Source of the DNA: Salinibacter grassmerensis
Lineage (GTDB): Bacteria > Bacteroidota > Rhodothermia > Rhodothermales > Salinibacteraceae
Assembly (NCBI RefSeq): GCF_947077765.1
Contig: NZ_CAMTTF010000002.1
Coordinates: 434,001-498,000 of the forward strand
Direction: 5' to 3'
Length of the DNA: 64,000 bases
The translations under genes were made by a program, and so were the position numbers. The notes below the pieces were generated by a model. The model worked only from the letters and a program-made list of their open reading frames with translations. It was not told where the DNA came from and made no database searches. Below, in pieces: positions 35,667 through 43,481 of this stretch (its first letter is position 1; each line of letters opens with the position of its first letter).

Positions 35667-36809
35667 TCACGCCTCATGGTTCTTCACCGCCATGGCGAGG
35701 TTGCTGTCGGGTGCCGGCATGGAAGCAGCGGGCGTCCCCGGGCCGTCCGGCGCGACGGAGGCTGGAAGGGCTCGCACGACTGCATTCACGAGTCCGGTGC
35801 TTTGCTGCAGGGCGTTGAGGGCCGTCACGCCGAGCCGCTGCGTGATGTAGCGGCGCCCCACGTCGTTGTCGGTCACCGGTCCAGTCATTGCGGTGATGTC
35901 GGCGTGGTACCGCTCGCGGAAGGTGCGCTCGGCGGCCCACGCCCCGGCCAGGTCGGTGGCCGCCACCACGTGCGTTTCGATAAAGGACTGCAGTTCCATG
36001 TCTGTCAGGAGGTCGTCGACGCCGTAGTAGCCGACGAATCCGTCGCCCATTTCCGCCACAATCACGTCCAGGTCCTTCGTCTCATTGAGGTGGTGGATCA
36101 CGCCCTTTGCGATGGGGGTGATCGCGTCTTCCACGGTGCAGGCAATGCCCGCGTCGGTGAAAGTGGACACGGCCGCGGCCCCGTGCTCCCGCATCCGGCG
36201 CACATCGCGCATGAGCGACGCCCCGGTGAGCTTGGCGGCGCCCACCCGGAGTCCGCGTTCCGAGAGCCCCTCGACAATCCGGCAGGCCGCCTCGGTCTTG
36301 CCCGTCTCCATGGCCGTGCCGCTGACCGTGACGAGGGGGACCGATCTCTCCAGGCGGTGCCGCATCTCCAGGGCGTCCTCCTGAATCCGGGCGTGTGTCC
36401 ACTGGTCGTTCCGCCTCACCATCGCGGCCCCGAGCACCTCCACCGGCAGGGCCGGCCCGAGCTCCGGGTGCGCCGCGGTGCACTCGCCGATGAGCCCGCC
36501 CAGGTTGAGCACGTTCAGCGTATCGCCCGGGGCAATGTGGCGGGGGACCCGTCCGCTGTATCCCTTGAGTGCCTGCCGTCCGCCAAGGGTGCCCACGAGC
36601 ACGTCGCCCTCTCGGACGTGCCGGAAGCTCCCATCCCTGCACTCGACTTCGTCGTACTGGTCTTTTTCGGCGAGCGCGCGGCCCACAATCACGTAGCCGT
36701 GCTGGGCCACGACGTACGGGGAGAGCGTGATGGGCGACTCGATGTCACAGTGGGCGGTGCTGGAGGCAATTTTGTCGACGGGTCCGGTCCGGAAGGCGTC
36801 GTCGGTCAT
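35667..36809 (-). CDS. P-loop protein (DUF1611/BioD-CobB-like) inside the arginine operon
   Basis: A 380-residue protein of uncertain family. Residues about 25-145 form a beta-rich N-terminal domain (HGYVIVGRALAEKDQYDEVE, GDTLNVLNLGGLIGE). From about 170 a P-loop is clear in VTVSGTAMETGKTEAACRIV (G-x4-G-K-T), followed by GLRVGAAKLTGASLMRDV and a later acidic element LDVIVAEMGDGFVGYYGVDD. This order resembles SIMIBI-class enzymes such as BioD/CobB and DUF1611 proteins; one DUF1611 protein (DgcN) has been described as an N-acetyltransferase of D-glutamate. It lies between argG and argC, where an N-acylglutamate synthase would be expected, and no ArgA or ArgJ is in the operon. A role in glutamate acylation is inference only. 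The ATG at 36809 is chosen. Confidence 0.6.
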   Translation of the reverse strand: MTDDAFRTGPVDKIASSTAHCDIESPITLSPYVVAQHGYVIVGRALAEKDQYDEVECRDGSFRHVREGDVLVGTLGGRQALKGYSGRVPRHIAPGDTLNVLNLGGLIGECTAAHPELGPALPVEVLGAAMVRRNDQWTHARIQEDALEMRHRLERSVPLVTVSGTAMETGKTEAACRIVEGLSERGLRVGAAKLTGASLMRDVRRMREHGAAAVSTFTDAGIACTVEDAITPIAKGVIHHLNETKDLDVIVAEMGDGFVGYYGVDDLLTDMELQSFIETHVVAATDLAGAWAAERTFRERYHADITAMTGPVTDNDVGRRYITQRLGVTALNALQQSTGLVNAVVRALPASVAPDGPGTPAASMPAPDSNLAMAVKNHEA

Positions 36810-36856
36810 GGGGGAGGAGCGTGGGTGTCTGAGAGTGTGGGGGCGGTGGAGATGCG

Positions 36857-38098
36857 CTATCCCGTGGTCGATTCGGCGAGCGGTGCTTCGGAGTGCGAAG
36901 AATCCGTGCCGGCGCGGGCCTTTTTGGCGAGAAGGGACGGAACGGCGGCGAGCGTGGTGTATCCCTCCGCGTCCCGTCCGTCCCACAGCGCATTTTCTTC
37001 GCCGTAGGTGGCCGTGCCGGCGTCGAACAACGAGTGTGGACTGTCGACGCCCTGCACCGTGGCCCGGCCCTTGAAGAGCTTTACCGTCACGGTGCCGGAG
37101 ACGACGTCCTGACTGTGGTCGAGAAACGCCTCCACGTCCCGCATCACCGGATCGAAATACTGTCCCTCGTGGAGCAGGCGGCCGTACACGTCGCCGAGGG
37201 TGTGCTTCTGGACCTGCTGCTGCTCCGAGAGCACCACCTTCTCGAGCTCACGATGGGCCGCAATGAGGATCTGAGCCGCCGGCGCTTCGAATCCAACCCG
37301 TCCCTTGATGCCGAGGATGGTATCCCCCACGTGGACGTCGCGCCCGACCCCGTGGGCCCCGCCGATCTCGTTGAGCGTCTCGACGATCTCGACCCCCGAG
37401 CGAGACGTCCCGTCGACGGCGGCGGGAAGCCCATTCTCGAACGTGACCGTGAGGGTATGCGGCGTGTCCGGTGCCTGTGCAGGGGACGTCGTGTCCGGAT
37501 AAGCGTCCTCCGGCAGCGGGGTCGTCGCCGTGAGGGTCTCCTTTCCGCCGATCGTGGTCCCCCAGAGCCCCCGGTTGATGGAGTAGTCGGTCGTGTCGGC
37601 CGGAACCGAAAAGCCGCGCTCCTCGAGATAGGCCGTCGACTCGTCGCGGGTAAGCCCACGGCTGCGGATGGGTGCGATCACGTCCGGGTCGTCGCCCACC
37701 AGCTGCAGGGCCACGTCGAACCGAACCTGATCGTTGCCGGCGCCGGTGGAGCCGTGGGCGACAGTCGAAGCGCCAACCGCCTGCGCGACCTCCGCCACGG
37801 CCCGTGCCTGCACGATGCGCTCCGGCCCCACGCACAGCGGATAGACGCCGCCCTTCAGGACGTTGCCCTTGATCAAGTAGCTTAGGTGGTCGTCGTAGAG
37901 CGGAGTCCGCCCGTCGACGAGGTGATGATGGTCCGCCCCGAGGTGCTGGGATCGGGCCTCGATTGCCGAACGGTCGTCGTCGGTGAGGCCGCCGGTGTCG
38001 ACCGTCACGGTGTGGACCGGGGCGTCATGGGTTTCTTGCAGGTACGGAACGCAGAAGGAGGTATCGAGCCCTCCACTGAAGGCGAGAACGATGGGCAT
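36857..38098 (-). CDS. argG: Argininosuccinate synthase
   Basis: A 413-residue ATP-dependent ligase joining citrulline and aspartate, first gene of the operon. The N-type ATP pyrophosphatase loop is at the very start (MPIVLAFSGGLDTSFCVPYL). Downstream are GNVLKGGVYPLCVGPERIVQ, the AHGSTGAGNDQVRFDVALQ element and YSINRGLWGTTIGGKETLT. The ATG at 38098 begins immediately before the P-loop; a longer frame to 38197 runs back through the terminator hairpin. The 26 bases between the hairpin arm and the start codon leave little room for another control site. Expression is proposed to be set by the upstream leader and attenuator. Confidence 0.95.
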   Translation of the reverse strand: MPIVLAFSGGLDTSFCVPYLQETHDAPVHTVTVDTGGLTDDDRSAIEARSQHLGADHHHLVDGRTPLYDDHLSYLIKGNVLKGGVYPLCVGPERIVQARAVAEVAQAVGASTVAHGSTGAGNDQVRFDVALQLVGDDPDVIAPIRSRGLTRDESTAYLEERGFSVPADTTDYSINRGLWGTTIGGKETLTATTPLPEDAYPDTTSPAQAPDTPHTLTVTFENGLPAAVDGTSRSGVEIVETLNEIGGAHGVGRDVHVGDTILGIKGRVGFEAPAAQILIAAHRELEKVVLSEQQQVQKHTLGDVYGRLLHEGQYFDPVMRDVEAFLDHSQDVVSGTVTVKLFKGRATVQGVDSPHSLFDAGTATYGEENALWDGRDAEGYTTLAAVPSLLAKKARAGTDSSHSEAPLAESTTG

Positions 38099-38123
38099 AG
38101 GGACAAAATTCGGTGTGAAACAT

Positions 38124-38158
38124 AAAAAAGGCGCTGGCTCGTGAGAACCAGCGCCTTT
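38124..38158 (-). terminator. Attenuator terminator in the arginine-operon leader
   Basis: A perfect 11-bp inverted repeat (arms 38127-38137 and 38148-38158, loop 10 bases). On the minus strand it is followed by a run of six T (the last three paired positions plus three more) and then ATG at 38121-38123, which is not in frame with argG. The hairpin sits 26 bases before the argG start and 42 bases after the stop codon of the Arg-rich leader ORF, where a transcription attenuator is expected. Confidence 0.8.
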
Positions 38159-38170
38159 GCAGGGAAGGCG
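38152..38170 (-). promoter_or_regulatory. Possible antiterminator hairpin competing with the arg terminator
   Basis: On the minus strand CGCCTT (38170-38165) can pair with AAGGCG (38157-38152) across a 7-base loop. The second arm is part of the 5' arm of the terminator, so both hairpins cannot form together. Six pairs are weaker than the terminator, and only the sequence supports it; RNA folding and probing would be needed. Confidence 0.45.
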
Positions 38171-38200
38171 GCGATGCCGCGTCAAATGGAGGATCAAGCC

Positions 38201-38314
38201 TTACTCATCTGACGACCGGACGCCGGTTCGAGCCGTGGAGGTGGGGTGCAGTCGTCGCACACGTCGGGCTCGGCGTCGGGTCGTTGTCGCAATGAGAGTC
38301 GGTTGGCGTGTCAT
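38201..38314 (-). CDS. Arginine-rich leader peptide of the arg operon
   Basis: A 37-codon ORF, ATG at 38314, stop TAA at 38201, reading MTRQPTLIATTT then RRRARRVRR, then LHPTSTARTGVRSSDE. Ten of 37 residues are Arg and seven fall in the nine codons 13-21. Those codons are CGA CGC CGA GCC CGA CGT GTG CGA CGA, so CGA, uncommon in GC-rich genomes, dominates. GGAAG lies six bases before the ATG as a possible ribosome site. The stop codon is 42 bases from the terminator stem. Stalling at the Arg run during arginine shortage would favour antitermination; this is inference from layout, as in the leader peptides of his, trp and leu operons. The frame is also open to an ATG at 38437. Confidence 0.7.
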   Translation of the reverse strand: MTRQPTLIATTTRRRARRVRRLHPTSTARTGVRSSDE

Positions 38315-38377
38315 AGTAGCTTCCACGATAGCGGGCGCCGCTGGGACTATCAAGCCGGCCGAGGCCCGATTCGATGA

Positions 38378-38404
38378 CGAAGTTATGAAGGGAAGCGCTT
38401 TCAA
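38378..38404 (-). promoter_or_regulatory. Weak candidate promoter of the arginine operon
   Basis: On the minus strand TTG (38404-38402) is followed after 16 bases by TAACTTCG (38385-38378), seven of eight matches to TAnnTTTG. The spacing is shorter than the usual 19-21, which lowers confidence. If used, transcription would begin near 38370, leaving about 55 bases before the leader ATG. Confidence 0.3.
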
Positions 38405-38500
38405 GATCGCGTGATCGTCTGAGGTGGAGGCTGTCACCCCGTGTCGTGGGCGGGGTGGAGAGCGTTCAGATGGTGTTCAGAAGCCCGGCGCTGACGATCG

Positions 38501-39022
38501 CTACGGCGCCGTGGCCCGGAGCGTCCCCGTCACCCGCACCGTTCGGGAAGTCGTCAGGGAAGAGGCCTGCTCTGTCATTTCAAGGTCGAATGTCCCGCCT
38601 ACGGCCTCCTTCTCGGCGTGGGTGACCGAGAAGTGCCCCTCTGTGGCCTCGAATCTATCGTTGGGCAGGGACAAGAACGCGACAAGTCCTGGAAGGCTGT
38701 CGGTCCGGGGGGCGTTGAGCAGGGAGGCCCGCACCACGTCGTAGCGGCCCGTTTCCACGTCGGGGGCCTCTCCCGTTCGGTGAGGCGCGAGTTCAATCGA
38801 GAGGCCGGGTTTGTCGCGGGCGCCCAGCTCAAGTCCCACGCGGGAATCGCGCGCCGAGCGAAGAACGGCGGGACCCGTGAGCGTGTCGGCAACGGCCCCA
38901 CGCACCTGCAGGCGGTACCGTCCCGCGGCCACGTCGAGGTCGGAAGCATCGCCGCAGCCGGAGATCAGGAGGCCAAGGCAAAGGCCGGCGAGCGAGAGCG
39001 GCAGAGCGAGGCAGCGAGGCAT
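38501..39022 (-). CDS. Lipoprotein of unknown function
   Basis: A 173-residue lipoprotein. The signal peptide MPRCLALPLSLAGLCLGLLI ends in the lipobox LISGC, so Cys23 should be lipidated. The mature part alternates short beta strands (AAGRYRLQVRGAVADTL, RYDVVRASLLNAP, GHFSVTHAEKEAVGGTFDLE, RTVRVTGTLRA), suggesting a beta sandwich or barrel-like fold. I recognise no family. Many Bacteroidota lipoproteins of this size are outer-membrane-attached. It is downstream of NDH-2 on the same strand at 77 bases and may share its transcript. Confidence 0.7.
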   Translation of the reverse strand: MPRCLALPLSLAGLCLGLLISGCGDASDLDVAAGRYRLQVRGAVADTLTGPAVLRSARDSRVGLELGARDKPGLSIELAPHRTGEAPDVETGRYDVVRASLLNAPRTDSLPGLVAFLSLPNDRFEATEGHFSVTHAEKEAVGGTFDLEMTEQASSLTTSRTVRVTGTLRATAP

Positions 39023-39099
39023 AGGTTGGTGCTAGCAGAGGAACGGTGCTGAGTCGAAGCGAAGCCCTGACTCGGCGTGGTAGGCTCCTCGACAGCGGG

Positions 39100-40458
39100 C
39101 TACTGCGGTTGGGTCTCCATCGTCTGGAGGCGTTCCTTGGACTGCTCGTCCGCCGCGTCCACGTCCATGGGCGCGTCGTCGGAGATGGGGACCGCGTCGA
39201 GGATAAGGCGCGCGCTGCGGTTGTACGTGAAGTAGTTGTAGGCCCAGTTGACGAGGGCGCTGAGGCGATTGCGGAAGCCCACCAGCTTGGCAATGTGGAT
39301 GACGACCCAGAGGAACCAGGCCATGAATCCCCGGAACGCGATGCCGCCCGCAAACTCGGCCACCGCCGCGTTCCGGCCGATTGTGGCCATCTGGCCGAGG
39401 TCCCAGTATTCGAACCGCTCTGAGTTTCCGTCACGGAGGCGGCGCTGAATCTGGTCCGCGGCGTGCCGTCCGCTCTGTATGGCGACCTGGGCGAGCTGGG
39501 GCTCGTACCCGTCCTCGCCCTCGATGGCGGCCATGTCGCCCACGACGTACACGTTCGGATGCTCGGGCACAGTCAGGTCCGGGCTCACAATGACCCGATC
39601 GCCTCGATCCTGCTCAGCGTCGAGCAAATTGGCCACCGGGCTCGCCTTCACACCGGCCGCCCAGACCAGCGTCTGCGTCGGAATCACTTGTCCGTCGGCG
39701 AGGTGAACCCGGTTGGGGTCGACGCGCTCGACGGCCGTGTTGGTTCGGACATCCACGCCGCGGGCCTCAAGGACCTGTCGGGTGTAGGCCCGCTGGGGGG
39801 CCTCGTAGGGAGGGAGTAGGTCCTCCTCCATCTCCAGGAGGAGGCAGCGGGCCTCCTCGCGTGTGTCAAACTGGGAGAAGTCGTCGTTGAGCGTGTCGAA
39901 GAGCTCCACGAACGCGCCCGCCATCTCGACGCCCGTCGGCCCCCCGCCCACCACGACGAAGGTGAGGGCGCCCTCTCCGGTGGCTTCCCGCTGCCGGTCG
40001 TACCGCTCGAACTGCCGCAGTACGCGATTGCGCAGGTTGACGGCGTCGGGCACATTCTTGAGGGGGTAGGCATGCTCCTCCACACCGGGGATCCCAAAGT
40101 CGGTCGACACGGCGCCCGCGGCCAGGATCAAGTGGTCGTACGAGAGCGACTCGCTGCCGTGCAGGCGCACCTGCTGACGAGAGGGATCGATATCCACCAC
40201 AGTACCCAGGCGGAAGTTCACCGTCTCGTTGCCCTGGAAGATGTTGCGCACGTTGTGCGCGATGTCGTCCGGCTCCAGCCCCGCCATCGCCACCTCGTAG
40301 AGCAGTGGCTGAAACTTATGGTAGTTGTTGCGGTCGACGAGCGTGACGCGGACCGGAGCGTCGCGCAGCGTCTTGGCGGCCTCCAGGCCCGCAAATCCGG
40401 CCCCGACAATAACAATGTGGGGACGTTCGGACGTGGATGATGGTGTATCAAACGGCAT
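39100..40458 (-). CDS. ndh: Type II NADH dehydrogenase (NDH-2), FAD-dependent
   Basis: A 452-residue membrane-associated flavoprotein passing electrons from NADH to quinone without pumping protons. The FAD-binding loop is IVIVGAGFAGLEAAKTLRDA, followed by LVDRNNYHKFQPLLYEVAMA (the NDH-2 signature with H-F-PLL-E). The NADH loop is FVVVGGGPTGVEMAGAFVEL and the second FAD element is VYVVGDMAAIEGEDGY. The C-terminal part (FRGFMAWFLWVVIHIAKLVG) is the membrane-anchoring amphipathic helix pair. Length matches bacterial NDH-2 (about 430) plus a short acidic tail. It is monocistronic or with the next lipoprotein. The upstream region to blh is 690 bases without genes. Confidence 0.93.
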   Translation of the reverse strand: MPFDTPSSTSERPHIVIVGAGFAGLEAAKTLRDAPVRVTLVDRNNYHKFQPLLYEVAMAGLEPDDIAHNVRNIFQGNETVNFRLGTVVDIDPSRQQVRLHGSESLSYDHLILAAGAVSTDFGIPGVEEHAYPLKNVPDAVNLRNRVLRQFERYDRQREATGEGALTFVVVGGGPTGVEMAGAFVELFDTLNDDFSQFDTREEARCLLLEMEEDLLPPYEAPQRAYTRQVLEARGVDVRTNTAVERVDPNRVHLADGQVIPTQTLVWAAGVKASPVANLLDAEQDRGDRVIVSPDLTVPEHPNVYVVGDMAAIEGEDGYEPQLAQVAIQSGRHAADQIQRRLRDGNSERFEYWDLGQMATIGRNAAVAEFAGGIAFRGFMAWFLWVVIHIAKLVGFRNRLSALVNWAYNYFTYNRSARLILDAVPISDDAPMDVDAADEQSKERLQTMETQPQ

Positions 40459-41147
40459 AGAGGAAGGAGGAAGCGTGGAATAACACGTCTATCCGGAGCT
40501 GTACCGAGCAAGTTAGACGCCACACGCTCATTGCCTTTCCCTCGTCTCATCATCCAGTGCAAATTTCCCATTATCGTCACACTGGACAGGGGGCGAGCGA
40601 ACGCGCTCGGTTTTCGGTGGATGCGTCGCTACGCGGAGTGGTCCCGGCCACACCTCCCCCGATCTTGTGGGCATGGATCGGGGGACGGCCTGTCAGAACA
40701 ATTACTGATTTGAGGGCGGGACGGCGCGCATCCGCTCTTGATCACAGGCAGGGGTAGTGTGTCGCCCATTTCTCACGTGGTACGTTCAGGCAGTCGTACA
40801 CCACCGACGCGCCCTCACAGGCTGCCCGGGCCTCTCGCTGTGGATTACGGGCCGTACCGAGCGGCCACGGTCAACAAGCTCGTTGATGACAGCCCGGCCT
40901 GTCCATGAACGTGGGTGTCTCGGCAATGGCGCCACGGCCTGAGAACTGTTTGGAAGGCCCAATGATCGCCCCGTAGAGAGAACCAGTGTGGGAGAACTGC
41001 CAGGGGTGTGGCAGTGGACCGGTCGTCTATATGCAACAAAATTGTTGGGAACTCCCCGTGCCTGTGGGGGCGATCGTGGACCTCCCCTGGCTTTCTGATT
41101 ATACTTGCATCTGCGGGTTTTCCCTACGAAGTCGTTCTGTTCTCGTC
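40459..41147. other. Long intergenic region between ndh and blh
   Basis: About 690 bases between divergent genes. Open frames of 60-66 codons exist but are Arg-rich and unlike proteins. A hairpin-forming GC block (GATCGGGGGACGGCC region near 40675) and CCGGGCC-type repeats are present but do not form a recognisable RNA gene, and no tRNA was found. It should include the promoters of ndh and blh; no -7 box with the usual spacing stands out. Confidence 0.4.
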
Positions 41148-42116
41148 ATGCACAACCCGGTTACCCTTCGCTCGCCGCGCATCTACGTGAGCGTGCTTGC
41201 TTTCACCCTGTTGGCCGTCGCGGTAGGGGCGTGGAGCGGCGTATCCCTGGGGCCCTGGGCGCTGGGGGTCCTGTTTGTCGCCGTCGTTCTGACGGGCATG
41301 CCGCACGGGGCCATCGACCACCTCGTGGCGGCCCGGCTGTGGGGGCTCGACCAGACGTGGGCTGACCAGGCAAAATTTTATGGTGGATACCTCGCCTTGA
41401 TGGCGCTTTACGGAGTGCTCTGGATTGTGACCCCGGCCTGGAGCCTCGGCCTCTTTCTGGTCATGACCATGTATCACTTCGGGCAGGCCGACCTGGCCTA
41501 CTGGCGGCTTCCGCCGCTGTCCGCACGTCTTCTGTACCTGTCGCGCGGCCTGTTTCTTCTCGGCCTGCCCATCGTGGCCTTTCCGGAAATTGTCGCGCCC
41601 ATTTTCGAAGCGATGGGGGACGTGCGCCTACTCAGCTGGCCGTTGGTGACGACGGCCCCGGGCGCGCTCTTCGCGGGCCTCGTCCTGCAGCACGCGGGGG
41701 CACTCGGAATGGGCCGGCTGTGGGCGGATCCGAGTGTAGACTGGGCCCTCGGACGGGAGGCGATCAACGTCGCGGTGCTCGCGACCCTGTTCGGGCTCGT
41801 CCACCCGCTCGTGGCCTTTGCCGTCTTCTTCGGGGGGTGGCACGCGCTGGGGCACATCCTGGAGCTTCTTCGCTTCTTCCAGCGGCGTGGAGACGTCATG
41901 TCGATGGCCCAGTTCTACCGCGAGGCGTTCCTCTTCACGGTGATTCCCTTTGTGGGGCTGGCGGGCCTCTACGCTGCCACGCAGTCGTTTGGGATGGAGG
42001 ATCAGATGATTGCGCTTCTCTTTATTCTCATCGCCATCGTGACCCTCCCCCACATGGTGGTCGTTGAGAAGATGTACCGGGAGCGGGAAAAAGGCGCACC
42101 CCGGGCCGCCTCCTGA
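41148..42116 (+). CDS. blh: Brp/Blh family beta-carotene 15,15'-dioxygenase
   Basis: A 322-residue integral membrane protein of the Brp/Blh family, which cleaves beta-carotene to two retinal molecules. Iron-binding His motifs are visible: VVLTGMPHGAIDHLVAARL (HGA-DH), MTMYHFGQADLAYWRL (H-x-G-x-x-D) and FGGWHALGHILELLRF (WH-x-x-x-H). About eight membrane helices are present. The ATG at 41148 was chosen; a longer frame begins at 40986 in non-protein-like sequence. The retinal would supply rhodopsins, such as xanthorhodopsin or halorhodopsin-type pumps known in Salinibacter; none is in this window. Just after the stop lies the minus-strand fasciclin terminator. Confidence 0.9.
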   Translation: MHNPVTLRSPRIYVSVLAFTLLAVAVGAWSGVSLGPWALGVLFVAVVLTGMPHGAIDHLVAARLWGLDQTWADQAKFYGGYLALMALYGVLWIVTPAWSLGLFLVMTMYHFGQADLAYWRLPPLSARLLYLSRGLFLLGLPIVAFPEIVAPIFEAMGDVRLLSWPLVTTAPGALFAGLVLQHAGALGMGRLWADPSVDWALGREAINVAVLATLFGLVHPLVAFAVFFGGWHALGHILELLRFFQRRGDVMSMAQFYREAFLFTVIPFVGLAGLYAATQSFGMEDQMIALLFILIAIVTLPHMVVVEKMYREREKGAPRAAS

Positions 42117-42129
42117 TCCCACACAAATA

Positions 42130-42160
42130 AAAAAGGGCGTGGCAGTCGGCCACGCCCTTG
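42130..42160 (-). terminator. Rho-independent terminator of the fasciclin gene
   Basis: Perfect 10-bp stem (42133-42142 with 42150-42159), extended by one C-G pair, around a 7-base loop. On the minus strand it is followed by TTTTTTATTT. It begins 25 bases after the fasciclin stop codon and 14 bases after the blh stop codon. Confidence 0.8.
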
Positions 42161-42183
42161 GGGAGAAGAGAAGAGGGAGAAGG

Positions 42184-42723
42184 TTACATGCCTCCGTCGT
42201 TGGCCTCCGGGGGAAGCAGAACGCTATCGATGACGTGGATGACCCCGTTTGAGGCTTCGAGGTCGGTCTGGACAACGGTGGCGGTGTTCTGGCCCATCAG
42301 CTGAACGGTGCCGTCGTCGACCTGAACTTGAATAGAGCGCCCTTCAAAGGTCGGTACGGCGTCCGCGCCGGTGACGTCCGATGCCATGACCGCGCCACTC
42401 ACGACGTGGTACCGCAGAATGGCCTGGAGCTGCTCCTTGTTTTCGGGCTGCAGGAGGGATTCGAGCTGACCGTCGGGCAGCGCATCAAACGCGGCGTCGG
42501 TGGGGGCGAAGACGGTGAACGGCCCCTCGCCCTTTAGGTCCTCCACGAGATCGGCCGCCTCTAGGGCCTGAGCTAGGGTGTTGAAGTCATCGGCCTGCAC
42601 GGCCGTGTCGATGACGTCCGGCTGGTCGGCGCCCATGTCGTCCTGCTGGGCGACGGCCGGGCTGGCAAGAAGTGCGAGGCCGAGACCGAGAAGAAAGGCG
42701 AAGCGAGATGCGTAGGTATACAT
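42184..42723 (-). CDS. Secreted fasciclin-domain protein
   Basis: A 179-residue protein of one FAS1 domain preceded by a signal peptide ([19 protein letters not shown] then ASPAVAQQ). The two FAS1 conserved blocks are clear: H1 in [20 protein letters not shown] and H2 in [15 protein letters not shown], with the central [14 protein letters not shown] (here [14 protein letters not shown]). FAS1 proteins mediate adhesion or matrix contacts; in bacteria the partners are mostly unknown. The mature protein is acidic. An in-frame ATG ten codons upstream (42753) is less likely because it would add a polar stretch before the signal peptide. The terminator follows at once. Confidence 0.88.
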   Translation of the reverse strand: MYTYASRFAFLLGLGLALLASPAVAQQDDMGADQPDVIDTAVQADDFNTLAQALEAADLVEDLKGEGPFTVFAPTDAAFDALPDGQLESLLQPENKEQLQAILRYHVVSGAVMASDVTGADAVPTFEGRSIQVQVDDGTVQLMGQNTATVVQTDLEASNGVIHVIDSVLLPPEANDGGM

Positions 42724-42995
42724 TGGCTGTTTGGGGTAGTTGAAAGAATTCATGGATATAGCCTAATCCCTAACCCGCAGAAATATTCCCCCTGACCGAC
42801 GGGCCGACGCTATTGTTACAGCCAATGCTCGCCCTCACGGGTTCGTCGTGCCTCGGAGGTGGGACCGGCGCCGCCGCAGCCGCGCAGGTAAAGAACCTAC
42901 GATCTGTCAGGACTCCCGAACACTGGTTTGCACGGCGCGTTACACCGCTGCAATGAGTATTGTTCATCCCCATCGCAACAGATCAATACAGCGTC

Positions 42996-43481
42996 GTGGC
43001 ACAAGTGAATGAAGGAGACGAGGTCCAGGTCCACTACACGGGCAAACTGGAAGACGGCACAACGTTCGACGAGTCAGAGGAAGAGCCCCTGAGCTTTACT
43101 GTGGGGGAGAATCGTGTCATTCCGGGTTTTGAGGAGGCCGTGACGGGCATGGAGCCGGGCGACGAGAAGACCGTGGAGGTGGAGCCGGAGCAGGCCTACG
43201 GGGAGCACCGTGAAGACATGGTCATGGAAATGGACCACGACCAGATTCCCGACGAGGTGGAGCCGGAGGTCGGGCAGCAGCTTCAGCTGCGACTCGAAAA
43301 CGGCCAAACCGTCCCGGTGCTTATCACGGCCCTCGGGGAAGACTCGGTAACCATCGACGCGAACCATCCGCTGGCGGGGCGCACGCTCATCTTCGACATT
43401 GAGGTGATAGACGTCGCTGAAGGCAGTGGCTCGCCCGACGGTGGAGGAGGCGACGGCGGCGGCAACATTGTGACGCCGTAG
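42996..43481 (+). CDS. FKBP-type peptidyl-prolyl isomerase (SlyD-like)
   Basis: A 161-residue FKBP isomerase. The FKBP fold is recognisable: GDEVQVHYTGKLEDGTTFDE, then PLSFTVGENRVIPGFEEAVTGM, with the flap insert (GEHREDMVMEMDHDQIPDEV) of SlyD-type enzymes at about residues 68-115, which also provides chaperone function. Many Glu and Asp suit a halophile. The C-terminal 20 residues are Gly/Asp-rich (GGGGDGGG). Starts: a TTG at 42960 would add 12 residues that look unlike the family, so the GTG at 42996, just before AQVNEGDEV, is preferred. A 10-bp hairpin follows the gene at 43535. Confidence 0.88.
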   Translation: MAQVNEGDEVQVHYTGKLEDGTTFDESEEEPLSFTVGENRVIPGFEEAVTGMEPGDEKTVEVEPEQAYGEHREDMVMEMDHDQIPDEVEPEVGQQLQLRLENGQTVPVLITALGEDSVTIDANHPLAGRTLIFDIEVIDVAEGSGSPDGGGGDGGGNIVTP

